Shown here one piece after another: positions 34,324 to 44,170 of a stretch of DNA of 64,000 nucleotides. A model generated the notes under the pieces. It was not told the origin of the DNA. It saw nothing but the letters and a program-made list of their open reading frames with translations, and did no database searches. Positions within the stretch are counted from its first letter, which is position 1; every line of letters begins with the position of its first letter. The translations under genes and the position numbers were made by a program. Source of the stretch: Bacteroidota bacterium (lineage in GTDB: Bacteria > Bacteroidota > Bacteroidia > Chitinophagales > Chitinophagaceae); the NCBI GenBank assembly GCA_030706635.1, contig JAUZOD010000008.1, positions 43,670-107,669 of the forward strand, in the 5' to 3' direction.

Positions 34324-35385
34324 ATGCAATTTTCTGCTGAGCAGATCGCGGCGCTGATAAATGGCAAAGTAGAAGGAGATCCGAATATTTCTGTGGATTC
34401 CTTTGGAAAGATCGAAGAAGCAAGGCAGGGACAGCTCGCGTTTCTGGCGAATCCAAAGTATGAAGATCATCTCTATACAACGAAGGCATCGGTGATCCTG
34501 GTGAATGACAGCCAGGCGCTCAGGGAAAAAATATCGTCCACGTTGATCCGGGTACCGGATGCTTATCTTGCCTTTGCCGCTTTACTTTCGAAGTACCAGG
34601 AAATGATGAAACAGCAACTCACCGGCATTCAGGAACCTTCCTATATTTCCAAATCAGCCATACTCGGTGAGCATATTTTTGTCGGCGCGTTTGCGTTTAT
34701 CGGCGAGCAGGTGAAGATTGGAAATAATGTAAAGATCTACCCTCAGGTTTATCTGGGCGACCGGGTAACCATCGGGGATGATACCATCATTCTACCCGGT
34801 GCGAAGATCTATTCTGATTGTGTGATCGGAAAAGAAGTGCTGATCCACGGCGGCTGCGTGATCGGCAGTGACGGATTCGGCTTTGCCCCGCAGCCGGATG
34901 GCAGTTTCAAAAAGATCCCGCAGATGGGCAATGTGGTGGTAGAAGATTTTGTGGAAATCGGCGCCAATACAACAATTGACCGCGCCACCATTGGGTCCAC
35001 TTTAATTCACACGGGCGCCAAACTGGACAATCTCATCCAGATTGCGCACAATGTGGAAATAGGCAATAATACCGTTATCGCTGCACAGGCGGGCGTTTCC
35101 GGAAGTACTAAACTCGGAAAGAATGTGATGGTTGGGGGCCAGGCGGGCATCGTGGGTCACATCCATATTGCTGATGGCAGCAAGATCAATGCACAGAGCG
35201 GCGTCACAAAATCCTTGAAGACACCCAACAGTGCCGTAACAGGAAGTCCCGCTTACGATTATACCAGTGCTCTGAGAAGCCAGGTGGCTAACCGCCATTT
35301 ACCGGATTTCGAAAAACGTATCCAGGAGTTGGAGAAAAAGCTGCAGGTATTACTGGATAGTGGACAGTTGACAATAGACAGTTGA
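34324..35385 (+). CDS. lpxD: UDP-3-O-acylglucosamine N-acyltransferase
   Basis: Adds the N-linked hydroxyacyl chain in lipid A synthesis, using acyl-ACP. The protein has the N-terminal uridine-binding domain ([20 protein letters not shown]) and left-handed parallel beta-helix hexapeptide repeats, with catalytic His in [14 protein letters not shown]. The C-terminal helix [16 protein letters not shown] is the usual end. Here the ORF runs on into [11 protein letters not shown], which is encoded by a half family A repeat that also supplies TGA. lpxA, lpxC and fabZ are not adjacent. Confidence 0.95.
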   Translation: MQFSAEQIAALINGKVEGDPNISVDSFGKIEEARQGQLAFLANPKYEDHLYTTKASVILVNDSQALREKISSTLIRVPDAYLAFAALLSKYQEMMKQQLTGIQEPSYISKSAILGEHIFVGAFAFIGEQVKIGNNVKIYPQVYLGDRVTIGDDTIILPGAKIYSDCVIGKEVLIHGGCVIGSDGFGFAPQPDGSFKKIPQMGNVVVEDFVEIGANTTIDRATIGSTLIHTGAKLDNLIQIAHNVEIGNNTVIAAQAGVSGSTKLGKNVMVGGQAGIVGHIHIADGSKINAQSGVTKSLKTPNSAVTGSPAYDYTSALRSQVANRHLPDFEKRIQELEKKLQVLLDSGQLTIDS

Positions 35386-35393
35386 CAATGGAC
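35359..35393 (+). repeat. Family A half-element A6 in the 3' end of lpxD
   Basis: GGACAGTTGACAATAGACAG then TTGACAATGGACG: degenerate TTGACA modules with no matching right arm and no core. It encodes the last residues and stop of lpxD. Confidence 0.6.
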
Positions 35394-35473
35394 GATGCAG
35401 CGCTGAGCGTGGGGAAGCTGAGCATTGTGCCGGGAGTTTTTTTATTTTTTTTACTTTTAATTTAATCACCCTT

Positions 35474-37024
35474 ATGTCTGATCAGACCAGCTTCTTAAAC
35501 ATCGTAAAAAATGGTTACAGCTTCCAGAGTGAATCGGTGAAGATCGGCATCGGCATGCTCGATGGAAAGCCCGTTTCGGGGGCAAACATCAATCTGCCGC
35601 TGAAAACGATGAACCGTCATGGGCTGATCGCGGGCGCCACCGGTACCGGTAAAACGAAAACGCTGCAAATGATTACGGAAGCGCTGAGCAATGCCAGCGT
35701 TCCGGTACTGGTCATGGATATCAAGGGCGATCTCAGCGGCCTCGGCGCAGCCGGCACGGCCAATGACAAAATCAACAGCCGCTGCCAAAGCATGGGAATA
35801 ACTTTTAAGCCCCAGGCTTTCCCCGTAGAATTCATGACCCTGAGCCAGGAGAAGGGCGTTCGTTTACGCGCAACCGTGAGCGAGTTCGGACCGATCCTGC
35901 TGTCCAGAATACTGGAACTTAATGACACACAGGAGGGGCTGGTGGCCATGATCTTTAAATACTGCGACGATAACAAGTTGCCCCTGCTGGATCTCAAAGA
36001 CTTCATCAAGGTGCTTCAATACATTACCAACGAGGGCAAGGCCGAAATACAGCAGGCCTATGGTTCCATCGCCACCACATCCACCGGAACGATTCTGCGG
36101 AAAGTGATCGGCCTGCAGCAGCAGGGCGCAGATACTTTTTTTGGGGAGAAAAGCTTTGAAGTCGGCGACCTGATGCGTATTGCTGACGATGGTCGCGGCA
36201 TGGTGAATGTGTTGCGGGTAACGGATCTTCAGGACAAGCCGAAATTGTTTTCCACTTTCATGCTCCAGCTGTTGGCAGAATTATACGGATCCTGTCCCGA
36301 AGAAGGCGATCCTGACAAACCCAAACTGGTGATGTTCATTGATGAGGCACATCTGGTATTCGAAGAAGCCAGCGATGCCTTATTGAAGCAGATCGAGACC
36401 ATCATTAAACTGATCCGCTCCAAAGGGATTGGCATCTTTTTCTGTACACAAAATCCTACGGATGTGCCTTCCGGCATTCTGGCTCAGCTTGGATTAAAAG
36501 TGCAGCATGCTTTACGCGCCTTTACCGCCAATGACCGCAAGGCCATCAAACAGGCGGCAGAGAATTACCCGACGACTGCCTTCTATAAAACGGAGGACCT
36601 TATTACCCAACTGGGTATCGGGGAAGCCCTGGTAACGATGCTGGATGAAAAAGGTGTTCCCACACCCCTGGTTCATTGCATGATGGCTCCGCCTGAGAGC
36701 CGAATGGATATTCTTGCGCCAGCAGAAATTGACGCAATTGTGTCAAAATCCAAACTCGTTCCAAAATACAACCAGGTGATTGACAATGAAAGCGCCTACG
36801 AAATCCTGACGCAGAAACTGCAGGATGCGGCAAACAAAGGACAAACGGATCCGGCCAAACCCCAGCCTGGCGGAGCGAAACCGCAACCCTCCACCCTGGA
36901 AAAGATCCTCAGCAGCGGAGCGGCAAGGCAGGTGGAAAGAACTGCGGCCAGCGTAATCACCCGCGGATTGCTCGGCGCGTTGGGACTGGGCGGAAGAAGC
37001 AGTTCAAAGAAGGGTTGGTTTTAG
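35474..37024 (+). CDS. HerA-like ATPase, DUF853 family
   Basis: FtsK/HerA-superfamily ATPase of the YjgR/DUF853 type. Walker A GATGTGKT at about 54-61, Walker B LVMFIDEAHLVFEE (about 275-290) and the motif FFCTQNPTDVPSGILAQLGLKVQHALRA are visible. It has a Pro/Gly-rich linker and a basic end (GGRSSSKKGW). Function is undetermined; related HerA proteins translocate on DNA. No NurA-like nuclease is adjacent, so no defence role is indicated. ATG start. It lies 88 bp after lpxD. Confidence 0.9.
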   Translation: MSDQTSFLNIVKNGYSFQSESVKIGIGMLDGKPVSGANINLPLKTMNRHGLIAGATGTGKTKTLQMITEALSNASVPVLVMDIKGDLSGLGAAGTANDKINSRCQSMGITFKPQAFPVEFMTLSQEKGVRLRATVSEFGPILLSRILELNDTQEGLVAMIFKYCDDNKLPLLDLKDFIKVLQYITNEGKAEIQQAYGSIATTSTGTILRKVIGLQQQGADTFFGEKSFEVGDLMRIADDGRGMVNVLRVTDLQDKPKLFSTFMLQLLAELYGSCPEEGDPDKPKLVMFIDEAHLVFEEASDALLKQIETIIKLIRSKGIGIFFCTQNPTDVPSGILAQLGLKVQHALRAFTANDRKAIKQAAENYPTTAFYKTEDLITQLGIGEALVTMLDEKGVPTPLVHCMMAPPESRMDILAPAEIDAIVSKSKLVPKYNQVIDNESAYEILTQKLQDAANKGQTDPAKPQPGGAKPQPSTLEKILSSGAARQVERTAASVITRGLLGALGLGGRSSSKKGWF

Positions 37025-37032
37025 CAGGCCGG

Positions 37033-37272
37033 ATGAAAGAGTATAATTTAAGGATTAGTGAAGAACGCGATTACAACCCGAACTTACAGCGCTATGTGGA
37101 CACTTTGAGCAGGAAAGCACCATCGATCTAAAAAAATAGCCAGAGAATTAACGTCTAAGGCATTTAATAAAAATTTGATGCCAATCGAAAGATTGCTGAC
37201 GCTCAATTAGCAGGTAAACAGGATTTGGAAGAGTTTGAACGATTGGAACAACAAATCAAATCACAGAAGTAA
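37033..37272 (+). pseudogene. Decayed small gene between the HerA-like ATPase gene and fumC
   Basis: Three consecutive coding-like pieces in different frames: MKEYNLRISEERDYNPNLQR...KAPSI-stop, then KIARELTSKAFNKN, then DANRKIADAQLAGKQDLEEF...KSQK-stop. Two frame changes would join them into about 75 residues rich in charged helix. No family is recognised; it may have been a small antitoxin-like or recombination-associated gene. No second gene partner is seen. It is more A/T-rich than its neighbours, which suggests foreign origin or decay. Confidence 0.4.
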
Positions 37273-37304
37273 GATGATCTTAAGAAATAAAGACTCAACC
37301 TCTA

Positions 37305-37334
37305 TTTGGGTGTTCCAATTTGTGGCTAATTTTG
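37305..37334 (+). promoter_or_regulatory. Promoter of fumC
   Basis: TTTG (37305-37308), an 18-nt spacer, TAATTTTG (37327-37334). The ORF-track start at 37320 lies inside this promoter, so the ATG at 37356 is the real start. Confidence 0.7.
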
Positions 37335-37355
37335 GATTTTAAAATAATAATTCAC

Positions 37356-38753
37356 ATGGATTTCCGGATAGAAAAAGATACGATGGGCGAGGTAAAAGTA
37401 CCGGCTGACGCCTATTACGGCGCACAGACCCAGCGCAGTATAGATAACTTCAGGATCGCACAGGATATCAACCGGATGCCCAGGGAGATTATCTATGCTT
37501 TTGCTTACCTCAAAAAAGCAGCCGCGCTGACTAATCTGCAAGCCGGCGTGCTTACAAAAGACAAGGCGGAACTGATTGGGAAAGTGTGTGACGAGATCCT
37601 GGAAGGCAAGCTGGATGCGTATTTCCCGCTGGTGGTATGGCAAACAGGAAGCGGAACGCAAAGCAATATGAACGTGAATGAAGTAATTGCTTACCGGGCG
37701 CATGTGCTTCAGGGCGGCAGACTTTCCGACAAGGAAAAGTACCTGCATCCCAATGATGATGTAAACAAATCCCAATCTTCCAACGACACGTTTCCGACAG
37801 CCATGCATATTTCAGCATATAAAATACTCGCGGAAACTACGATACCCGGTATCGAAAAACTACGGGATACGCTCGCCGAAAAAAGCAGGAAATACATGCA
37901 GGTCGTTAAAATCGGCCGCACCCATTTCATGGATGCCACCCCGCTGACCGTCGGTCAGGAATTCAGCGGCTATGCATCACAGTTAACGCACGGACTGAAA
38001 GCCATCAGGAATACCCTGCCCCACCTGGCCGAACTGGCCCTGGGCGGCACAGCCGTAGGCACAGGCATCAACACGCCGGAGAACTATTCCGGGCAGGTTG
38101 CCGCCCAGATAGCCCGGCTCACCGGACTTCCTTTTGTTACTGCCGAAAATAAATTTGAGGCCCTCGCGGCGCACGACGCGATAGTGGAAACCCATGGCGC
38201 ATTAAAAACCGTGGCCGTAAGCCTGATGAAAATTGCCAATGACATTCGCATGCTGGCTTCCGGCCCGCGCAGCGGAATCGGGGAATTGCATATTCCTGAT
38301 AACGAACCCGGATCATCCATTATGCCTGGCAAGGTGAACCCTACCCAGTGCGAGGCCCTGACTATGATCTGCGCGCAGGTGATGGGCAATGATGTGGCGA
38401 TTAATATCGGCGGGGCAACGGGCCATTTTGAGCTGAATGTTTTTAAACCAGTGATCATCTATAATTTCCTGCACAGCGCACGGCTGATCGGCGACGGATG
38501 TGTAAGCTTTAATGATAAATGTGCCGTGGGCATAGAACCTATTGAAGCCAATATTCAAAAGCATGTGAACAATTCTTTGATGCTGGTGACCGCGCTAAAT
38601 ACAAAAATCGGTTACTATAAATCTGCCGAGATTGCCCAGAAGGCTCATCAGCAGGGAACCACCCTGAAAGAGATGGCGGTTAAGCTCGGCTATCTCACGC
38701 CGGAACAATTCGACGAATGGGTGGACCCGCGGAAGATGGTGGGGAAGATATGA
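37356..38753 (+). CDS. fumC: Class II fumarate hydratase
   Basis: Oxygen-stable fumarase of the TCA cycle. The 465-aa protein ([28 protein letters not shown]) has all family motifs: [52 protein letters not shown] and the signature [16 protein letters not shown]. Start chosen from the promoter position and family alignment. The stop TGA abuts repeat A3, which separates it from a convergent gene. Confidence 0.96.
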   Translation: MDFRIEKDTMGEVKVPADAYYGAQTQRSIDNFRIAQDINRMPREIIYAFAYLKKAAALTNLQAGVLTKDKAELIGKVCDEILEGKLDAYFPLVVWQTGSGTQSNMNVNEVIAYRAHVLQGGRLSDKEKYLHPNDDVNKSQSSNDTFPTAMHISAYKILAETTIPGIEKLRDTLAEKSRKYMQVVKIGRTHFMDATPLTVGQEFSGYASQLTHGLKAIRNTLPHLAELALGGTAVGTGINTPENYSGQVAAQIARLTGLPFVTAENKFEALAAHDAIVETHGALKTVAVSLMKIANDIRMLASGPRSGIGELHIPDNEPGSSIMPGKVNPTQCEALTMICAQVMGNDVAINIGGATGHFELNVFKPVIIYNFLHSARLIGDGCVSFNDKCAVGIEPIEANIQKHVNNSLMLVTALNTKIGYYKSAEIAQKAHQQGTTLKEMAVKLGYLTPEQFDEWVDPRKMVGKI

Positions 38754-38823
38754 GATGGATGACGGTTGACCGATTTCAGGTGCGGATTCGCACGTAAAGG
38801 CCGTCAACCGTCATCCGTCATCT
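38754..38823. repeat. Family A palindromic element A3 between convergent genes
   Basis: GGATGACGGTTGAC pairs with GTCAACCGTCATCC. Core TCAGGTGCGGATTCGCAC (from 38776) can itself form a 5-bp hairpin, GTGCG-GATT-CGCAC. The right arm encodes the stop of the sugar-dehydrogenase-like gene; fumC stops 1 bp before the left arm. A stem this long may act as a bidirectional terminator. Confidence 0.88.
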
Positions 38824-40620
38824 GCTGATCACCAGGATTTTCTTGATAATCACCAGCGTTCCCTGGGCGTCAAACAAACGGAATACATATAATCCTTCAC
38901 GGATGTTTTGCAAAGGCACGTCAAAATTATTTGCAAAAAATGTTTGTGTCAGCACGTTTCTTCCCGACATATCAAACATCTGTACATGGAAGGGAGCTTG
39001 TAAAAAATCCCTGCAGAGTACATGAATGTGATCCGTCGCCGGGTTCGGAAATACCAGGGTGGTATTTATCTTCTCCGGCTTCGGAGCAGGTGGAAGTTTT
39101 GCCCCTTCGGGAAGGATAGTCAGGTAGATCATCCGCAAAATATACCCGGGTGTTTTGGTTGCTATGGTAGTTCCGGTGAACCCCCCTGTAGGTCCCGAGG
39201 TAGAGCCGCTGCTGTCAATCGCCAGAAAAAGAGTATCTCCTGTTGGCGCAATGGCCAGGTCCCGTATCCGGTATTCGTGCAGGTAGGGAATGGTGTCCGT
39301 TATCTGAGCCGTACTGGAGCTATCCACCGAACTCCCGTCAGTCTTGAGTTTCAACCGGTACATGCCCAGTTTGAGCGAAGTCACCAGCAGGGAGTTATTC
39401 CAGCCGGGAATATAGAACTTATCATAATAATCAATGCTGGAAGGAGCAATTGTGGGCCAGGTATAATTGGAAGAACCACTGGATGGGACTGCTGATCCGT
39501 TGACATTGAAGAAGGAAAACAAGGGCTCAGCGATATTATTTGCCGAGCAAAAACTGCGTTCATTGTGAATGGTCTGATTCGCCAGTTTATCGTTGTTCGG
39601 ATTTGCATCGGTGTCATTATAATTATCATCGCACATCCCCGCCACTTTGGGCCAGCCATAATTTCCGCCGGCCCGGATCACATTCACTTCATCATCTGAC
39701 TTATCGCCGTGTTCCGAATTAAATAAAACAAACTGTGACCCTATGTGTGCCCATACGAGGCCCTGGGCATTCCGGTGACCATAGGAGTACACCGCATTTA
39801 TTTTTCCACTCACTGAATTCTGAACGGGATTGTCGTTGGGGATCCATTGACTAAATGCCCCGTCGTCCGAATCGCCGTCAGTTTCTGTATTCAGCCGCAA
39901 TACTTTTCCTTCATATACATCTTTGTTTTGAGCGTTGTTCGTTCTCAATCCATTATTGAACTGACCGGCACCCTGATCGCCGATCGTATAGTACAAATGA
40001 TATTTCCCGTCGCTTTCCGGAACGGGGCTTATTTTGAGTCTTCCGGAATTGTGATCATTGCTTCCCATCAGATTATCCATCACAATAGTGGGTGACCCAA
40101 GACTGTGCGAGACGAGATCATAAGTGTACCGGATGATCTTGGTTTTGTAATAACATGGATTATTCGTTACGGAACCACTCCCGCTGCAATAGCTGTTGTT
40201 GGGCGTGCCGGTTGTCGGATAAACATCGTATACCATGGCAACATAAACATAAGGCTTTCCGGAAAGCAGGAGCGGGTGAAGGGCAAGACCCATGAGTCCT
40301 CCCTGCGGTGCAGGATACCCGTTCGGCGGATTATAATAATTAAAGGTAGTAAAGCTGCTCAGATCCAGCAATACCCGGTTGCCTTTGTTACCCGGATGAA
40401 TTTTCCATATCCTGTACCGGTGCGCCTCGGTAATCCAAAGTGAATCATCCGGACCATACGTGATCTCCCAGGGGAAACTGAGTCCTTTATTATGGGATGG
40501 GATATCGTATAACGGATAAAGGGTATCTATCTTAAAATATTCCCCGTTAAAAGAAACGATTTGTCCGTAACCGATAATTGATAATAGTATAAATGAAAGA
40601 ACCGTAAGGCACTTTTTCAT
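38818..40620 (-). CDS. Secreted glucose/sorbosone dehydrogenase-like protein with T9SS sorting domain
   Basis: Probably PQQ-dependent soluble aldose/sorbosone dehydrogenase family (six-bladed beta-propeller). Signal peptide FILLSIIGYGQ, then propeller motifs FPWEITYGPDDSLWITEAHR, GLMGLALHP, YSYGHRNAQGLVW and GGNYGWPKVAG. The last 80 residues are a T9SS sorting domain (VFPNPATDHIHVL, MFDMSGRNVL, GLYVFRLFDAQG...KKILVIS), so it is exported across the outer membrane. 600 aa. Stop is inside repeat A3. Enzyme activity and cofactor are inferred. Confidence 0.88.
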   Translation of the reverse strand: MKKCLTVLSFILLSIIGYGQIVSFNGEYFKIDTLYPLYDIPSHNKGLSFPWEITYGPDDSLWITEAHRYRIWKIHPGNKGNRVLLDLSSFTTFNYYNPPNGYPAPQGGLMGLALHPLLLSGKPYVYVAMVYDVYPTTGTPNNSYCSGSGSVTNNPCYYKTKIIRYTYDLVSHSLGSPTIVMDNLMGSNDHNSGRLKISPVPESDGKYHLYYTIGDQGAGQFNNGLRTNNAQNKDVYEGKVLRLNTETDGDSDDGAFSQWIPNDNPVQNSVSGKINAVYSYGHRNAQGLVWAHIGSQFVLFNSEHGDKSDDEVNVIRAGGNYGWPKVAGMCDDNYNDTDANPNNDKLANQTIHNERSFCSANNIAEPLFSFFNVNGSAVPSSGSSNYTWPTIAPSSIDYYDKFYIPGWNNSLLVTSLKLGMYRLKLKTDGSSVDSSSTAQITDTIPYLHEYRIRDLAIAPTGDTLFLAIDSSGSTSGPTGGFTGTTIATKTPGYILRMIYLTILPEGAKLPPAPKPEKINTTLVFPNPATDHIHVLCRDFLQAPFHVQMFDMSGRNVLTQTFFANNFDVPLQNIREGLYVFRLFDAQGTLVIIKKILVISR

Positions 40621-40685
40621 CGGGTAAAGGATTTTCGAAAATGCCTGAAGCCAGGCCAGACGGATAATCCCTAAACATACGAAAT

Positions 40686-40725
40686 CCGGCTGGCAGCCGG
40701 AATAGAAAAACCCCCTTCGGGGAAC
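40686..40725 (-). terminator. Hairpins downstream of lspA
   Basis: Read on the minus strand: CCCC-GAA-GGGG followed by GTTTTTC (40709-40724), a compact intrinsic terminator, then CCGGCTG/CAGCCGG (40686-40700). They lie about 115 bp after the lspA stop and are the only terminator candidates for the lspA strand. Confidence 0.65.
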
Positions 40726-40840
40726 CGTAATTTAACGTAGAAAATGTGAATATAAGTTATTGATATATAATCCGTTAAGAATTGAGCAGCGACGATTGCC
40801 AACTAGTTGTCTTTTCGGGATGAATACGCACTCGGTACCA

Positions 40841-41545
40841 TCAACTCTCAACTGAACTGGGTGTTAGTCTTTCAGCCCGATCCGTTTCCGGATGATTTTT
40901 TTTTACAAATCGTTTCTGGAAAAGAAAAAGGGCAATCACCCCCACGGAAATCGAAGCATCGGCAATATTAAAAACGGGACTGAAAAATTCAAACTCATCG
41001 CCGCCAACAAAAGGAATCCAGTGGGGGTAGTGACTTTTAATGAGCGGAAAATAAAGCATATCCACAACCCGTCCGTGAAGGAAACCGGCATAACCATGTG
41101 CCGGAAATAATTTAGCCACGTGGTCGTAGGTACTTTCTTCAAAAATGAGGCCGTAGAACATACTGTCGATCAGATTTCCGAGTGCACCGGCAAAAATTAA
41201 ACCTGCGCAGATAATATACCCGTTGTGATAATTTTTCTTAATGAGCGTCCGGATATAATACACGCCAAAAATAACCGCGGCAAGCCGGAACAGGGTAAGA
41301 AACATCTTTCCGAAATTCCCGCCAAACTTCCAGCCCCAGGCCATGCCTTCATTCTCTACAAAAAACAACTGAAATTTTTTACCGAGTACCTGGATACCGC
41401 TTTCATAAGGAGAAACCGGCAAACGGTAATAGGCTTCCCAGGTATGGCTTAAAGGCATATGTGTTTTGATCCAGATTTTCAACACCTGATCCGCCACGAT
41501 GATCAGCAGTACAATAAAAATGATCTTTCTTTCTTTAATATTCAT
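40841..41545 (-). CDS. lspA: Lipoprotein signal peptidase
   Basis: Inner-membrane aspartic peptidase that cleaves prolipoprotein signal peptides; clients here include the DUF6600-like lipoprotein. ATG MNIKERKIIFIVLLI chosen over the track's TTG (12 bases upstream). Four membrane helices are visible. Conserved motifs are VENEGMAWG, GALGNLIDSMFYG, GRVVDMLYFP (catalytic Asp) and VFNIADASISVG (catalytic Asp). The 234 aa are longer than the usual 160-170 because of an extended loop (ESTYDHVAKLFPAHGYAGFL) and a hydrophilic tail; long forms are common in Bacteroidota as far as I recall. Confidence 0.93.
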   Translation of the reverse strand: MNIKERKIIFIVLLIIVADQVLKIWIKTHMPLSHTWEAYYRLPVSPYESGIQVLGKKFQLFFVENEGMAWGWKFGGNFGKMFLTLFRLAAVIFGVYYIRTLIKKNYHNGYIICAGLIFAGALGNLIDSMFYGLIFEESTYDHVAKLFPAHGYAGFLHGRVVDMLYFPLIKSHYPHWIPFVGGDEFEFFSPVFNIADASISVGVIALFLFQKRFVKKNHPETDRAERLTPSSVES

Positions 41546-41599
41546 AATGAGCCGCAAATATAATAAACGTCCGCTTAAGCTTTTGCTAAAGCGAAATTA

Positions 41600-41679
41600 G
41601 TCGACGGTTGACCGTTGACGGACTTCAGGCGCGGACTCGCAATAGAAGTTGGTCAACCATCAACGGTCAACCGTCAACT
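41600..41679. repeat. Family A palindromic element A4
   Basis: GTCGACGGTTGACCGTTGAC pairs with the right arm of the same module type (about 21 of 23 pairs). The core, TCAGGCGCGGACTCGCAA, starts at 41624. It lies between lspA and murF-alr, with the TAA of murF-alr directly adjoining the right arm. Confidence 0.85.
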
Positions 41680-44156
41680 TATTCATAATAAACCCTTTTC
41701 ACCCGCTGGGAAATGCCCGCCAGCAGTTCATAGGGGATCGTTCCTGCCCAATGGGCCACCTGTTCAACCGGAAGTTCGGGTCCGAATACAATCAGTTCAT
41801 CCCCTTCCCTGGCCCCTTCAATGCCCGTAATATCCATCATGCTCATATCCATACAAAGACTGCCGATGGTTGGAACAAGCTTCCCCCTGTACCACATTTT
41901 ACCTACTCCGCTTCCCAGTGTCCGCGGATAACCATCGGCATACCCCAGCCTCACGGTAGCGATTTGCATGGAACGGTCTGCCACGCCCCTGCGGTTATAT
42001 CCTACTGTTTCTCCTGCGGCGATGGATTTAATTTGTGCAATCGTAGTCCTTAATGTTCCAACCGGTTTCAAATCCAGCAGATGAGAAGCAGCAGGATCAA
42101 TCCCGTATAGGCCAATACCCAGCCTCACCATATCCAGTTGTAAGGCAGGACTTCTGACCACGGCGGCAGAATTGGAAATATGTTTCAGGAAAGGATGCGG
42201 CAAGCGGCGCCCGAGTTGCTCCACCATAATATTGTATTGCTGAAACTGTTTCTGTGTAAACGCATCCTGCTGCAATTCCTCGCTGGCGGCGAGGTGACTG
42301 AAAACTGACTGCACATGAAAGCTTGAAAGGGAAAGGCTTTCCAGCAGCTCCGGAATCTCTCCGGCTGCAAAACCCAGGCGATTCATGCCAGTTTCCAGTT
42401 CAATATGAACGGGAAACATACTGATGGCTTCACGTTTCAGTCGTTTTGCCATAGCGCGCAGTATGGGAAAAGAATACAGCACAGGCTCCAACTGATGTTC
42501 CACCAGGGCATCCAATGCGGATTCCTCGGTATTCATAACGAGGATCGGTAACCGAATTCCACGTTGACGCAGCGCAACGCCCTCATCCGCGTATGCAACG
42601 GCCAGATAGTCTACTTTATGAAATTCCAGCAACCGGGCAATTTCAAATCCACCGCTTCCATAGGAAAAAGCCTTCACCATCGCCATAATGCGGGTGGAAG
42701 GCTTAAGCAATTGCTGATACTGTTTCAGATTATGCGCCATGGCCTCAAGGTTCACTTCAAGCGTGGTTTCATGAACCTGCAGGGAAAGCAGCCGGTCTAT
42801 ACGCTCGAAGCCGAATACCCTGGCGCCTTTCAGCAGAATGGCTTCATTCCGGAATCCATAAGATTGAAAGGACGAAATAAATGCGTCTGTGGAAGTATGG
42901 AATTCCTGGTCTTTTACAGAATCGTTGTCAAACAGACGACGATTTTCCGAAATCTGACTGCCGATGGCGATCAGCCGGTCCACTTTATATTTTTTCATCA
43001 GCATCGCGACCTCCCCATAAAGGTTTTCCGGCGAACGACCGCTCTCCAGAATATCCGACAAGATCAGGGTGCGTTTAGGGTGCTGTTGCTGCAGGGACAA
43101 AAACTCCAGTGCCATGTTCAGTGAACTGATGTCTGCGCTGTAACTATCATTGATAACTGAACAATGATTAATGCCGGTCTGGATTTCCATACGCATGGCC
43201 ACCGGGCTAAGCCGAAGCAATCTCGCAGGCAGCTCCGAAACGGATATGCCAAGATATAAAAGAACGGTTACCACCGTCAGCGTATTCTGCAGGGCAGCAT
43301 CATGCACAGAATTGATGCTGAGCGGCCATTGCTTTCCTTCATAAGAAAGCAATAGCTCCGTGGAATTAATTTCTTTCTGCAGGGAAAGCACCTGCAGAGC
43401 AGAACCTTTCTTCCCGAACGAAAAAAGTTTCACACGGGGATATCCAATTCGCCAGGTCTGTATCGTGTCGTTGAGCAATACATCATCCGCAGGGTAGATT
43501 AACGCTGCCGAATCTTCAAACAAACGGAGCTTTTCAAGGATTTTGGATTCCGTATTTTCAAATCCCTCATCATGGGCCCGGCCAATATTGGTAAATATCC
43601 CCAGGGACGGCCGGATGATCTGTGCCAATGTCTGCATCTCTCCCGCTCTGGAAATGCCAGCCTCGATTAATGCCAGTTCATGGGTCGATTGCATCTGCCA
43701 CACGCTCAGGGGTACGCCGATCCTGGAATTATAGCTTCTCGGACTACGCACGACGCGATATTTATCCTCGAGCAACTGGTTCAGCCATTCCTTCACGATC
43801 GTCTTTCCATTGCTGCCCGTAATGCCGATCACCGGGTAATCAAATTGCTGCCGGTGAGCGGCCGCGAGCCGCTGCAATGCCTCCAGACTGTCTTTCACTA
43901 AAATAATATTGGCTTCAGGAAATTCTTCCAGATCCACCGACTGATAAACTATAAAATTCCGCACTCCGCGACGGTAGAGATCATGTATAAAAGCATGGCC
44001 GTCTCTCCGGGGGCCAAACAAGGCAAAGAATAAAGAAGTTTCCGGAAATACCAGGCGCCGGCTATCGGTCAGCAATTGTTCAATTACATCATCCTGCCGG
44101 AATTGCAGCAGCGACCCATTCACAAGAGAAGCGATATGCCGGATGGTATAACCCAA
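41679..44156 (-). CDS. Bifunctional MurF ligase / alanine racemase fusion
   Basis: Two peptidoglycan enzymes in one 825-aa chain. The N-terminal half is MurF (adds D-Ala-D-Ala to UDP-MurNAc-tripeptide): DSRRLVFPETSLFFALFG, ATP loop GITGSNGKTIVKEWL, ALIEAGISRAGEM and NIGRAHDEGF. The C-terminal half, from about residue 460 (TTLEVNLEAMAHNL), is PLP alanine racemase: AMVKAFSYGSGG (PLP Lys), TVGYNRRG (catalytic Tyr) and LCMDMSMMDITG. A murF-alr fusion is known in Bacteroidota and would make and use D-Ala in one protein. ATG start. Confidence 0.95.
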   Translation of the reverse strand: MGYTIRHIASLVNGSLLQFRQDDVIEQLLTDSRRLVFPETSLFFALFGPRRDGHAFIHDLYRRGVRNFIVYQSVDLEEFPEANIILVKDSLEALQRLAAAHRQQFDYPVIGITGSNGKTIVKEWLNQLLEDKYRVVRSPRSYNSRIGVPLSVWQMQSTHELALIEAGISRAGEMQTLAQIIRPSLGIFTNIGRAHDEGFENTESKILEKLRLFEDSAALIYPADDVLLNDTIQTWRIGYPRVKLFSFGKKGSALQVLSLQKEINSTELLLSYEGKQWPLSINSVHDAALQNTLTVVTVLLYLGISVSELPARLLRLSPVAMRMEIQTGINHCSVINDSYSADISSLNMALEFLSLQQQHPKRTLILSDILESGRSPENLYGEVAMLMKKYKVDRLIAIGSQISENRRLFDNDSVKDQEFHTSTDAFISSFQSYGFRNEAILLKGARVFGFERIDRLLSLQVHETTLEVNLEAMAHNLKQYQQLLKPSTRIMAMVKAFSYGSGGFEIARLLEFHKVDYLAVAYADEGVALRQRGIRLPILVMNTEESALDALVEHQLEPVLYSFPILRAMAKRLKREAISMFPVHIELETGMNRLGFAAGEIPELLESLSLSSFHVQSVFSHLAASEELQQDAFTQKQFQQYNIMVEQLGRRLPHPFLKHISNSAAVVRSPALQLDMVRLGIGLYGIDPAASHLLDLKPVGTLRTTIAQIKSIAAGETVGYNRRGVADRSMQIATVRLGYADGYPRTLGSGVGKMWYRGKLVPTIGSLCMDMSMMDITGIEGAREGDELIVFGPELPVEQVAHWAGTIPYELLAGISQRVKRVYYE

Positions 44157-44170
44157 TGTTGAATATAATT

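Noticed and set aside
35474-37024. HerA-like ATPase as part of an antiphage defence system
   Set aside because: No nuclease, Sir2 or other defence partner adjacent; the DUF853 branch is a common chromosomal housekeeping type.
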